Assembly (NCBI GenBank): GCA_946482165.1
Contig: CAMLQS010000290.1
Span: forward strand, 1 to 6,588
Source: an uncultured Verrucomicrobiota bacterium
Lineage (GTDB): Bacteria > Verrucomicrobiota > Verrucomicrobiae > Opitutales > Opitutaceae
Direction of reading: 5' to 3'
DNA: 6,588 bases
The number at the start of each line of letters is the position of its first letter. Position 1 is the stretch's first letter. Below are positions 1-5,785 of this stretch, in pieces. The position numbers and the translations under genes are program-made. Under the pieces are notes generated by a model. The model worked only from the letters and a program-made list of their open reading frames with translations, made no database searches and was not told the origin of the DNA.

Positions 1-1248
1 GTTGTTGTTGAAGAAGACCTCGTTGGCCGAGGCGCCGGTGAGGGCGAGGCGGGAGGCGGCGTTGGCGGCGCCGAGGCGGATGGCGAGAGAGCCGCCGGTT
101 TCGAAAGCGAGGGCGGAGCGGGCGGAGTTGGCGGCGTTGATCGTGAGCGTGCCGAGGCCGCCGTTGAGCGTGGCGTCGCCGGGGGAGAGGATGCCGGAGA
201 TGGAGAGGCCGGTGGTGCCGGCGTTGGTGTCGGAGAGGACGAGGGTGCCGTTGCCGCCGAGGATGCCGGCGGAGGTGACGAGGTAGCGGCCGGCGTTGGC
301 GCCGGTGCCCTGGGTGTGGGTGCCGTTCACGAGCAGCGTGCCGCCGGAGACGGTGGTCGTGCCGATGTAGAGGCTCGGGCCGTTGAGGCGCTGGGTGCCG
401 GGGCCGGTCTTGGCCAGGCTGAAGTTGGTGTTGGGCGAGCCGGTGCCAAACATGTCGCCGCCGAGGGTGCCGGCGAAGGCGTAGGCGTCGGTGGCGAGGG
501 CGGTGGCGCCGAGGGTGAGGGTGCCGGAGGCGGCGGTGTCGTTGGCGTTGTTTTCGGCGCCGGCGAGGGTGGTGGCGTCGCCGCCGGAGAGGCCGCGGAT
601 GCTTTGGCTGCCGAGGCCGCCGGAGTAGCCGCGCACGATCTGGAACCAGACGCCGGGGCCGAGGATGATCTCGCTGTTGGGCGGGAGGGTGTTGTTGGTC
701 GCCTCGACGCGGTAGCGGCCGGTCTGGAGGGTGACGGGGCCGGAGAAGCCGGACCAGTTGGAGTTGGCGCTGAAGCGGGCGCCGGCGCTGAGACCGTTGT
801 AGTTGGCGCCCTCGAGGTTGATGACGAGGCCTTGCGTGCCGGCGATGGTGGCGCCGTTGAAGCGAAGCGGGATGTCGTGGTTGCCGCCGGAGGTGTCGGC
901 GGTGATCGTGATGGACGGCGTGCCGGAGGCGGTGGCGAAGGTGATCGTGCCGGAGTTGAGCCAGAGGCCGCGGTCGGGGTTGGTCGTGCTGGTGTCGGTG
1001 ACGCGGATCTCGCCGACGGTGACGGGCGAGGAGAAGGCGATCTGGAGATTGGCGGAGAAGTCGCCGGTGAAGGTGGCGAGGGCGCCGACGCCGTCCGCGA
1101 CGGTGCCGCCGGACCAGTTGGCGGTGTCGTTCCAGGTGGCGGCGCCGCCGAGGATGGCGTTGCTCCAGGCGCCGTCGGCGGCGGGGAGGGCGGGCGCGGC
1201 GAGGGCGGCGAGGAGGCCCGGGGTAAGGAGGCGGAGGGTTTTAACCAC
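1..1248 (-). CDS. Secreted autotransporter-associated beta-strand repeat (PATR) protein, C-terminus outside window
   Basis: The first 416 residues are visible and there is no stop before the window edge. The frame was chosen because it gives a signal peptide (VVKTLRLLTPGLLAALAAPA, cleavage near residues 20-24) followed by beta-rich Gly/Thr/Asn sequence; the other minus frame gives Pro/Ser low-complexity sequence. Just after the signal is the usual opening of such proteins, with TWNDTANWSGG at about 38-48. A clear PATR unit lies at about 278-309 (LAKTGPGTQRLNG, then TTTVSGGTLLVNG), followed by GILGGNGTLVL and ILSPGDATLNGG, typical of PATR passenger domains. Proteins like this are predicted to be exported, beta-solenoid surface or matrix proteins; many in Verrucomicrobiota end in a PEP-CTERM anchor, which cannot be checked here. 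No ATG is available in frame. GTG at 1248 best fits the signal peptide, but GTGs at 1257 and 1266 are also in frame, all inside a tandem repeat, and no Shine-Dalgarno sequence precedes them. Function beyond surface structure is unknown. Confidence 0.85.
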   Translation of the reverse strand, partial: MVKTLRLLTPGLLAALAAPALPAADGAWSNAILGGAATWNDTANWSGGTVADGVGALATFTGDFSANLQIAFSSPVTVGEIRVTDTSTTNPDRGLWLNSGTITFATASGTPSITITADTSGGNHDIPLRFNGATIAGTQGLVINLEGANYNGLSAGARFSANSNWSGFSGPVTLQTGRYRVEATNNTLPPNSEIILGPGVWFQIVRGYSGGLGSQSIRGLSGGDATTLAGAENNANDTAASGTLTLGATALATDAYAFAGTLGGDMFGTGSPNTNFSLAKTGPGTQRLNGPSLYIGTTTVSGGTLLVNGTHTQGTGANAGRYLVTSAGILGGNGTLVLSDTNAGTTGLSISGILSPGDATLNGGLGTLTINAANSARSALAFETGGSLAIRLGAANAASRLALTGASANEVFFNNN

Positions 1249-1279
1249 GGAGGACACGGAGGGCACGGAGGGGATACGG
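1239..1279. repeat. Dispersed 'CACGGAGG' tandem repeat (source of spurious NHGGHGG / TTEDTEGTE peptides)
   Basis: After ttttaac come three near-identical 9-bp units read on the plus strand: cacggagga (1246-1254), cacggaggg (1255-1263) and cacggaggg (1264-1272), then a decayed tail (gatacgg). Translated in other frames this gives NHGGHGGHGGD and TTEDTEGTEG, peptides that I recall as common in spurious predicted proteins of Verrucomicrobiota, Planctomycetota and related environmental genomes, where this element is scattered between genes. Here it fills the space between the terminator of the upstream gene and the coding start of the PATR protein, and on the minus strand each unit supplies an in-frame GTG. 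Whether it is mobile, structural or regulatory is not known. Confidence 0.7.
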
Positions 1280-1305
1280 CGGAAGGGGAGGGGTGGAGAA
1301 TGGAC

Positions 1306-1338
1306 AAAAAAGGGCGGCGCGACGAGACGCGCCGCCCT
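1306..1338 (-). terminator. Rho-independent terminator of the PEP-CTERM gene
   Basis: Read on the minus strand, an uninterrupted 11-bp G+C-rich stem (arms at 1338-1328 and 1321-1311, outer pair A-T) with a six-base loop (TCTCGT) is followed immediately by a run of five T (1310-1306), six counting the last stem base. It lies 32 bp beyond the stop codon of the PEP-CTERM gene. The plus strand has no T-run after the stem, so it is predicted to work only for minus-strand transcripts. It implies that the PATR gene downstream is mainly transcribed from its own promoter. Confidence 0.9.
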
Positions 1339-1370
1339 GTGAATGGCGAAGATATTGGGCGGACGGGGGA

Positions 1371-2462
1371 TCAGGCGGCGCGGCGACGGCGGCGCAGCGA
1401 GGCGAAACCGAGCGCGCCGAGGCCGGCGAGGGCGGCGAAGGCCGACGGTTCGGGCACGGCGGAGGTGATGGACAGCGTCTTGGCGGTCTCGTCGATGGAG
1501 AAGCTCCAGATGGAGGTGTTGACGCCGGGAGCGAAGCCGAGGCCGTTGTTGGTGAGGGAGCCTTCCCATTGCATCAGCACCCAGGTGCCGGCGACGCCGG
1601 TGCCGACGAAGCCGACGTCGAGGAGGGAGCCGGCGGCGAAGGTGACGTCGCCGTTCTTGTTGTTTCCGCCGGTGCTGGCCGTGTCGTCGACGAGGATCTT
1701 GGTGACGCCGCCGTTGTCGACGAGGCCGCGGAGGGTGCTGCCGCTATTTTGAATCCAGCCGCCGTCGAGGGTGCCTTGGGAACCGATGCCGATCTGGGTG
1801 GCGGCGGAGCCGGAAACGGTGAAGGTGCCGACGCCGGTGGTGGCGGTGCCGAGCTGGATCGCGGTGCGGGTAAGGAAGCTGCCGCCGCTCACGGTGATGG
1901 AGCCCGTGCCGCTGTTGTTGCCGACGTAGGCGCTGATGCCGAGGCTCTCGCGACCGAAGATCAAGGTGCCGCCGTTGACATTGATGGAGCCATTCGAGCC
2001 GGCGTCGATGCCGACGTAGACGGGGGCCGCGCCGAGGGTGACCGTGCCGGCGTTGACGTTGATAACGCCGGTGCCGCCGTTTCGGCCGATGAAGTAGTTG
2101 CCGCCGGTGTCGAAGGTCACGTTGCCGGCGTTGAAGCTTATCTGGCCGCTCTGGCCGCTGGAGGCGCCGACGTGGAGGTTTTTGTAGAAGTAGGTGCTGC
2201 CGCTGAAGGCCGCGTCGGCGTTGAGGCTGGACGTGTTGAAGACGACCGAGCCGGAGTTGACGGTCGCGCCGTCTCCGGCGGTGCCAAAGCCCTGGACGGG
2301 ACGGATGTTGGTGGACCAGTTGTCGGCGGCGAACCAGTCGGTGGTGCCGGCGCCGTTGTCCCAGGTGATGTCGGCGGCATGCACGGCGGAAACGAGCGGA
2401 AGAAGGGCAACGAGGGACAGGAGGCGGCGCGAGGCCGCGGCGGGGATCGTGACTGTTTTCAT
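1371..2462 (-). CDS. PEP-CTERM sorting-domain protein with T5SS/PEP-CTERM-associated repeats
   Basis: A complete 363-residue exported protein. The start is the ATG at 2462, which puts a signal peptide at residues 1-29 (MKTVTIPAAASRRLL, hydrophobic core LSLVALLPLVSAV, cleavage VHA|AD); the in-frame upstream extension has no signal-like character. Residues 31-50 (ITWDNGAGTTDWFAADNWS) match the usual N-terminus of such proteins. About five units of 19-26 residues follow at roughly 96-121, 123-144, 148-170, 178-199 and 202-220, with pattern hydrophobic-x-V/I-G…G-x-hydrophobic-x-V-x-x-G-x, resembling the T5SS/PEP-CTERM-associated repeat (TIGR04393 type), probably a beta-solenoid. The C-terminus has VPEPS (336-340), a hydrophobic segment and RRRRR (357-361), the signal for exosortase-dependent processing. 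It is likely cell-surface or exopolysaccharide-associated; ligand or partner is unknown. No Shine-Dalgarno sequence is visible (CCCGACCC precedes ATG). It is transcribed divergently from the LacI-type regulator and ends at a strong terminator. Confidence 0.92.
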   Translation of the reverse strand: MKTVTIPAAASRRLLSLVALLPLVSAVHAADITWDNGAGTTDWFAADNWSTNIRPVQGFGTAGDGATVNSGSVVFNTSSLNADAAFSGSTYFYKNLHVGASSGQSGQISFNAGNVTFDTGGNYFIGRNGGTGVINVNAGTVTLGAAPVYVGIDAGSNGSINVNGGTLIFGRESLGISAYVGNNSGTGSITVSGGSFLTRTAIQLGTATTGVGTFTVSGSAATQIGIGSQGTLDGGWIQNSGSTLRGLVDNGGVTKILVDDTASTGGNNKNGDVTFAAGSLLDVGFVGTGVAGTWVLMQWEGSLTNNGLGFAPGVNTSIWSFSIDETAKTLSITSAVPEPSAFAALAGLGALGFASLRRRRRAA

Positions 2463-2527
2463 GGGTCGGGACGGGGTGGTGTTGGGACGCTGGAAGCGCG
2501 TGCGTGCAGTGATGCCACGGACTGGAC

Positions 2528-2552
2528 AACCGGGGCTAAGCCTTAGCCGGTT
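2528..2552. promoter_or_regulatory. Operator-like inverted repeat in divergent intergenic region
   Basis: GGCTAA (2534-2539) and TTAGCC (2543-2548) form perfect 6-bp arms around GCC. The symmetry continues outward as AACCGG (2528-2533) and CCGGTT (2547-2552) if two bases (2534-2535) are allowed as an insertion on the left. Its place, 66 bp from the PEP-CTERM start and 58 bp from the regulator start, suits an operator for the adjacent LacI-family protein controlling one or both genes. LacI-family sites usually have a central CG, which this lacks. I could not assign convincing -35/-10 boxes nearby. Confidence 0.4.
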
Positions 2553-2560
2553 TCCGTGGT

Positions 2561-2597
2561 AACCTCCGGCGAGGTTTACGTCGACGGCCGGCGAGGT
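2561..2597. promoter_or_regulatory. Second inverted repeat plus 10-bp direct repeat upstream of the LacI-type gene
   Basis: AACCTC (2561-2566) and GAGGTT (2571-2576) are perfect arms around CGGC, so the centre has a CG step close to the even-symmetric form usual for LacI-family operators. The right half overlaps a direct repeat: CCGGCGAGGT occurs at 2566-2575 and again at 2588-2597, 22 bp apart, about two helical turns. This lies 14-50 bp before the regulator's start, so binding here would suit autoregulation. The second copy's GAGG (2593-2596) is purine-rich but 14 bases from the ATG, too far for a good ribosome binding site. Confidence 0.4.
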
Positions 2598-2610
2598 CGG
2601 CTTTGTCGCC

Positions 2611-3651
2611 ATGCTTCGTCGCACAACGATGCGCGATATCGCGGCGCACCTCGGCCTTGATCGGTCCACGGTGTCGCTCGCGCTTCGCGACCACCCGAGG
2701 ATTCCATTTTCGACGCGTGAAAAAGTCCGGCTCGCCGCGCGCGAACTCGGCTACGCGCCCGATCCGATGCTCGGCGCGCTGGCGAGCTATCGCCGGGCCG
2801 CGCGTCCGTCCGGGATCGTGGCCGAGCTGGCTTGGGTGAACCGCTGGTCGCCTCCGGAGCGTTACCACGCGTTTCGCGAGTTCGACGGCTATTGGCGGGG
2901 AGCCGACGCCTCGGCGCGGGAGGCGGGCTATCGGCTGGAGCGCTTCGACCTTGGCGACGCGCCGCTGGGGCGCCTCGGGCGGACGCTCCGCGCCCGCGGC
3001 ATCCGCGGGCTGATCGTGCCGCCCCACCACGGCGCGCGCAACGAGTGGGGCGGGCTTGATTTGTCGGAGCTGGCCGTCGTGCGCATCGGACACTCGGTGC
3101 GCCTGGCCGCGCACTCGGTGGGCTGCGACCAGACGGAGGCGGGGCGGATCGGGTTTGGCCGCATCCATGCGCGAGGTTACCGTCGCGCGGGCTTTGTCAC
3201 TCATCCGGGAGCGGAGGCGAGCTCCCGGTTTCGGGCCGGGTTTCTTTTTGAGCAGGAGAACACGCCGGGGGCCTCGGCGTTGCCCGTTCTGGTGCTTTCG
3301 GAGGATGACGACGCGGATGCGCGCGAGCGTCTCGCGCGTTGGCTAAAACAGCATGCGCCGGACGCGGTTTTCACCACCCATGCGGGCTTGCGGCGGATGC
3401 TGCAAGCGGCCGGCCTTCGCGTGCCGGGGGACGTCGCGCTCGCCGCGACCAGCGTGCTCGACGGAAACGCCGACGCGGGGATCGACCAGCGCCCGGAGGA
3501 GATAGGCCGCGCGGCGGTGGAGATTCTCGACGGGCTGATTTCCCGCGGGCGATTCGGTCTGCCGGAAATCCCCCGCATGACCACGGTGCAGCCCGGATGG
3601 CGGGACGGAGCCAGTCTCCCCGCCCGCGAGAGGGGCCGGTCAACTGGGTGA
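2611..3651 (+). CDS. LacI-family transcriptional regulator
   Basis: A complete 346-residue cytoplasmic DNA-binding protein. The N-terminal LacI-type helix-turn-helix covers about residues 5-30 (TTMRDIAAHLGLDRSTVSLALRD), followed by STREKVRLAARELGY (34-48). The linker, APDPMLGALASYRR, replaces the classical hinge and resembles the form I associate with Opitutaceae regulators. Residues 68-335 form the periplasmic-binding-protein-like effector domain: FDGYWRGADASAREAGYRL, IRGLIVPP, the VGCDQTEAGRIG segment with conserved Asp173, DAVFTTH, GLRVPGDVAL (269-276) and IDQRPEEIGRAAVEIL. Such proteins bind DNA as dimers and usually respond to a sugar; the effector here cannot be read from sequence. The ATG at 2611 is preferred because the residues before Met7 (MLRRTT) match the usual run-up to the first helix; ATG 2629 is the alternative. 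No strong Shine-Dalgarno precedes either. It is divergent from the PEP-CTERM gene and 113 bp ahead of a secreted beta-helix gene, both candidate targets. Confidence 0.93.
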   Translation: MLRRTTMRDIAAHLGLDRSTVSLALRDHPRIPFSTREKVRLAARELGYAPDPMLGALASYRRAARPSGIVAELAWVNRWSPPERYHAFREFDGYWRGADASAREAGYRLERFDLGDAPLGRLGRTLRARGIRGLIVPPHHGARNEWGGLDLSELAVVRIGHSVRLAAHSVGCDQTEAGRIGFGRIHARGYRRAGFVTHPGAEASSRFRAGFLFEQENTPGASALPVLVLSEDDDADARERLARWLKQHAPDAVFTTHAGLRRMLQAAGLRVPGDVALAATSVLDGNADAGIDQRPEEIGRAAVEILDGLISRGRFGLPEIPRMTTVQPGWRDGASLPARERGRSTG

Positions 3652-3671
3652 GCGGGGAGACGGTTGTCGTT

Positions 3672-3684
3672 GTATCTCGGATAC
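3672..3684. promoter_or_regulatory. Short inverted repeat between regulator and beta-helix gene
   Basis: GTATC and GATAC are perfect 5-bp arms around TCG, lying 20 bp after the regulator's stop and 80 bp before the beta-helix gene. It is one of the few A+T-containing patches in this G+C-rich gap. It may be a protein-binding site, but a 5-bp palindrome can arise by chance. The rest of the gap (3652-3764) shows no clear terminator, and the last 25 bases before the next ATG are pyrimidine-rich. Confidence 0.25.
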
Positions 3685-3764
3685 GCCTTTCGTTTGCGCC
3701 GCCGCAGGCGCCCCGCCGTCGCGTGGCCGCTTTCCCCGCGGTTTCTTCCCAACCCCTGCCTCAC

Positions 3765-4721
3765 ATGACCCCTCGTTCCATCGTCACCCTCGGGCGCGCC
3801 GTATTCGCCGGCTGCGCCGTCTTGATCGCCGCCCAGGCGCGCGCCGCCACCGCCACGGTTAATCCGGGGCAAAGCATCCAGGCCGCGCTCGACGCCGTCG
3901 CCGCCGCCGGCGGCGGGACCGTTTACGTCACCTCCGGCAACCACACGCTCTATTCGAAGTGCAAGGTGCCGAACAACGTGACCCTCAAGGGCAGCGGGAC
4001 CACGCGCCCGGTCCTGCTCTCCGCCAGCCGGTGGAACGACGACATCGTGTGCAACAAATCCATCCCCTTCTCGAACGTGAAGGTGGACTATATCTCGGTG
4101 AACGGCGGCCTGACCAACGCCCAGATGGACGCCGGGACCTACAACAACACCAACGGCATCGATCTCTCGGACCAGCATAACACGGTCACCAACGTCAACG
4201 GCACGATCGTCAACTGCTACGTCACCAACGCCTCGATGGGCTACGTGATGGGCCGCATCAGCAACGGGCGTCTCGACTCCGCCACGGTGACGAACTGCGG
4301 CGGCGCGCCCATCGGCAGCACGCCGGGGCTGCACAATATCTACATCTCGGACAACGATCCGTTTATCGCGCGCTACGTGACCTCCACCTATTGCCGCACC
4401 GGCATGGGGCTGAAGTTGACGGACTTCTACGGCAACCGGACCGAGACCAGCCAGATCGTCGAGTATTGCCAGTTGAACAACAACTACGACCGCGGCACGG
4501 CGATCTACGACCTCAACCCGCTCATCGTCCGCAACAACACCTGCAAGAACAACGGCAAGTCCGGCATCAACATCTTCCGTTGCACCTCCGGAGGCCAGTT
4601 GCTCAACAACACGGCGACGGGGAATCTCTTCCAGGTGAACGTGGCCTATGACATTTGGCTGAACGGCTGCTCCGGCATGACGATCTCGGGCAACACCTAC
4701 GGCACGAAGAACGGTTTCTAA
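3765..4721 (+). CDS. Secreted right-handed parallel beta-helix protein (pectate-lyase-like fold)
   Basis: A 318-residue exported protein. The start at 3765 gives a signal peptide (MTPRSIVTLGRAVFAGCAVL…, cleavage AQARA|AT after residue 27); the frame is open far upstream but that part overlaps the regulator and has no protein-like character. The mature N-terminus, NPGQSIQAALDAVAAAGGGTVYV (33-55), is the cap typical of pectate-lyase-superfamily beta-helix proteins. Irregular Asn/Gly/Thr-rich rungs follow (IVNCYVTNAS, VTNCGGAPIG, IVRNNTCKNNGKSGINIF, QLLNNTATGN, MTISGNTYG), with Asn ladders as in PbH1 repeats. Nine cysteines lie in the mature chain (66, 96, 151, 178, 210, 235, 260, 273, 302). Relatives act on or bind acidic or other plant and algal polysaccharides, but I see no motif fixing substrate or catalysis, so 'lyase' would be overcalling. 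No Shine-Dalgarno is visible (CCCCTGCCTCAC precedes ATG). The next gene starts 14 bp after the stop, so the two are probably co-transcribed. Confidence 0.85.
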   Translation: MTPRSIVTLGRAVFAGCAVLIAAQARAATATVNPGQSIQAALDAVAAAGGGTVYVTSGNHTLYSKCKVPNNVTLKGSGTTRPVLLSASRWNDDIVCNKSIPFSNVKVDYISVNGGLTNAQMDAGTYNNTNGIDLSDQHNTVTNVNGTIVNCYVTNASMGYVMGRISNGRLDSATVTNCGGAPIGSTPGLHNIYISDNDPFIARYVTSTYCRTGMGLKLTDFYGNRTETSQIVEYCQLNNNYDRGTAIYDLNPLIVRNNTCKNNGKSGINIFRCTSGGQLLNNTATGNLFQVNVAYDIWLNGCSGMTISGNTYGTKNGF

Positions 4722-4723
4722 GC

Positions 4724-4728
4724 GGAGG
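4724..4728 (+). promoter_or_regulatory. Strong ribosome binding site (GGAGG)
   Basis: GGAGG lies seven bases before the ATG at 4736, directly after the beta-helix gene's stop. It decides that start over the upstream in-frame ATG at 4655, and it is the only textbook Shine-Dalgarno sequence before any gene in the window. Confidence 0.85.
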
Positions 4729-4735
4729 CTTCCTC

Positions 4736-5785
4736 ATGATCCGTCGTCACCGTGCGGTTCTTTCGGCGACGGCGGCGGTCCTGGCCCTTCTGGGCATCCT
4801 CGCCCTGCGGGTGCGGCGGAGCGAATCCGCCGCGCCCGTTTTGACGTCCGGGCCGTCCGCCGATCCTGCGGTCGTTTCGGCCGCCGGCGCGCCCAGTTTC
4901 TCGGCGCCGCCCCCTGCGGTGGCCAAAGAGGGCGCGCCGCTTCCGTTGCCGGAGTCGCCGGACGCGCGATTCCGCCGGCAGGTGGCGGAGCTCTCCGCCG
5001 AGTTCGACCGTCTGCGCGCCGGGCCGGATGACATCGAGCGTTTCCGGGCCAGCGCGGAGTTGGAAAACGAATACACGCATCTTCTGGAGGAGAAGCCGGA
5101 CCTCGCCGCGATGCTTGTGCGCGAGATGCCGGCGGGATTCGTCGACACTCATTTCGGCGTGCTCGCGCTTTTGCGCTGGGCGGCGACGGAGCGATCGACC
5201 GCGGCGGAGTGGATGGCCGCCCATCCGGCGGCGACGGAACCGGCGGCGGAGGCCTTGGCGCGAGGATGGCTGGCGCAAGACGAGGCCTCGCTCGCGGCGC
5301 ATCTGGACTCGCTGCCGCAGGCGGCCTGGCGGGGCGGGCTCGCGTATGTCGCCGCCGAGGATGCGCTTCTCGCGAAGCGGCCCGAGACCGTGCTTTCCTT
5401 GCTCGGCTATACGCCGGAGGGCGACGAGCGCCGCCGGCAGTTGGTCGAATGGAATGCCACCGCGTGGGCGATCAAAGACGCCGCGGCGGCCGCGGCCTGG
5501 GCGGCGCGCGAGCCGGACGCCGAGCGGCGCCGGACGTTGCTCGCGGCGGTCGCGATCGGCGAGGCAAACCGCGATCCGGAGGCGGCGGCGCGTCGTTTGT
5601 TTCGCGACGCGGGCGAAGGGCCGGCGAACGCCGACGCCGTCGAGGCGATCGCGCGTTTGTGGACAAGGCAAGACGCCGACGCGGCGGCTCGGTGGGCGGC
5701 AAGCTTGCCCGAGGGGCCGCTGCGCGAGCGGGCGGAGGCCGGTTTGCTGGCCATCGCCGCGCCCGGATCCGGAGACCTCAATTAG
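4736..5785 (+). CDS. Membrane-anchored alpha-helical Trp/Ala repeat protein, function unknown
   Basis: I do not recognise a named family. The 349-residue protein begins with a basic stretch (MIRRHR) and a hydrophobic segment (residues 8-24), then RVRR, which suggests an uncleaved N-terminal anchor with the rest outside the cytoplasm. Residues 30-75 are a Pro/Ala/Ser-rich linker. Residues 76-130 are charged and helical (FRRQVAELSAEFDRLR…). From about 145 to 341 there are roughly six degenerate helical units of 31-35 residues, with consensus W-x3-D-x2-A-A-x2-W-x3-L-P-x-G-x2-R-x2-A; the clearest are RGWLAQDEASLAAHLDSLPQ (177-196) and RLWTRQDADAAARWAASLPE (307-326). This looks like a TPR- or HEAT-like helical-hairpin solenoid, probably a protein-binding scaffold. 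A strong ribosome binding site fixes the start, and the gene likely shares a transcript with the secreted beta-helix gene 14 bp upstream. Its last eight bases overlap the converging MauE-like gene. Confidence 0.82.
   Translation: MIRRHRAVLSATAAVLALLGILALRVRRSESAAPVLTSGPSADPAVVSAAGAPSFSAPPPAVAKEGAPLPLPESPDARFRRQVAELSAEFDRLRAGPDDIERFRASAELENEYTHLLEEKPDLAAMLVREMPAGFVDTHFGVLALLRWAATERSTAAEWMAAHPAATEPAAEALARGWLAQDEASLAAHLDSLPQAAWRGGLAYVAAEDALLAKRPETVLSLLGYTPEGDERRRQLVEWNATAWAIKDAAAAAAWAAREPDAERRRTLLAAVAIGEANRDPEAAARRLFRDAGEGPANADAVEAIARLWTRQDADAAARWAASLPEGPLRERAEAGLLAIAAPGSGDLN

Noticed and set aside
1239..1279. Possible CRISPR array
   Set aside because: The units are 9 bp and contiguous with no spacers; this is a simple tandem element.
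327..1307. Minus-strand open frame rich in Pro/Ser/Ala in the PATR region
   Set aside because: It is the same strand in a different frame; its composition is a frame-shifted reading of the PATR gene, with no signal peptide and the dispersed repeat at its start.
803..1342. Plus-strand open frame ending in TTEDTEGTEG
   Set aside because: The peptide comes from reading the dispersed repeat; the rest is antisense to the PATR gene.
316..1752. Long plus-strand open frame (478 codons) of Gly/Ala/Glu-rich sequence, spanning the PATR and PEP-CTERM genes
   Set aside because: It is antisense to two genes with clear signal peptides and repeat motifs, crosses a terminator, and is low-complexity sequence typical of shadow frames at high G+C.
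1293..2546. Plus-strand open frame of 417 codons opposite the PEP-CTERM gene
   Set aside because: It is Gly/Asp/Ala/Val low-complexity sequence opposite a well-supported gene with VPEPS motif and terminator.
2463..2610. Sigma-70 promoters for the divergent genes
   Set aside because: Candidates such as TGGACA or TAACCT had no acceptable partner box at 16-18 bp spacing on either strand, so none is reported.
2463..2669. 69-residue N-terminal extension of the PEP-CTERM protein
   Set aside because: It would bury the signal peptide inside the protein, overlap the divergent regulator's start and intergenic palindromes, and shows no protein-like features.
3201..4334. Minus-strand open frame opposite the LacI-type and beta-helix genes
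   Set aside because: It is antisense to two well-supported genes, with no coherent domain and a change of composition at the gene boundary.
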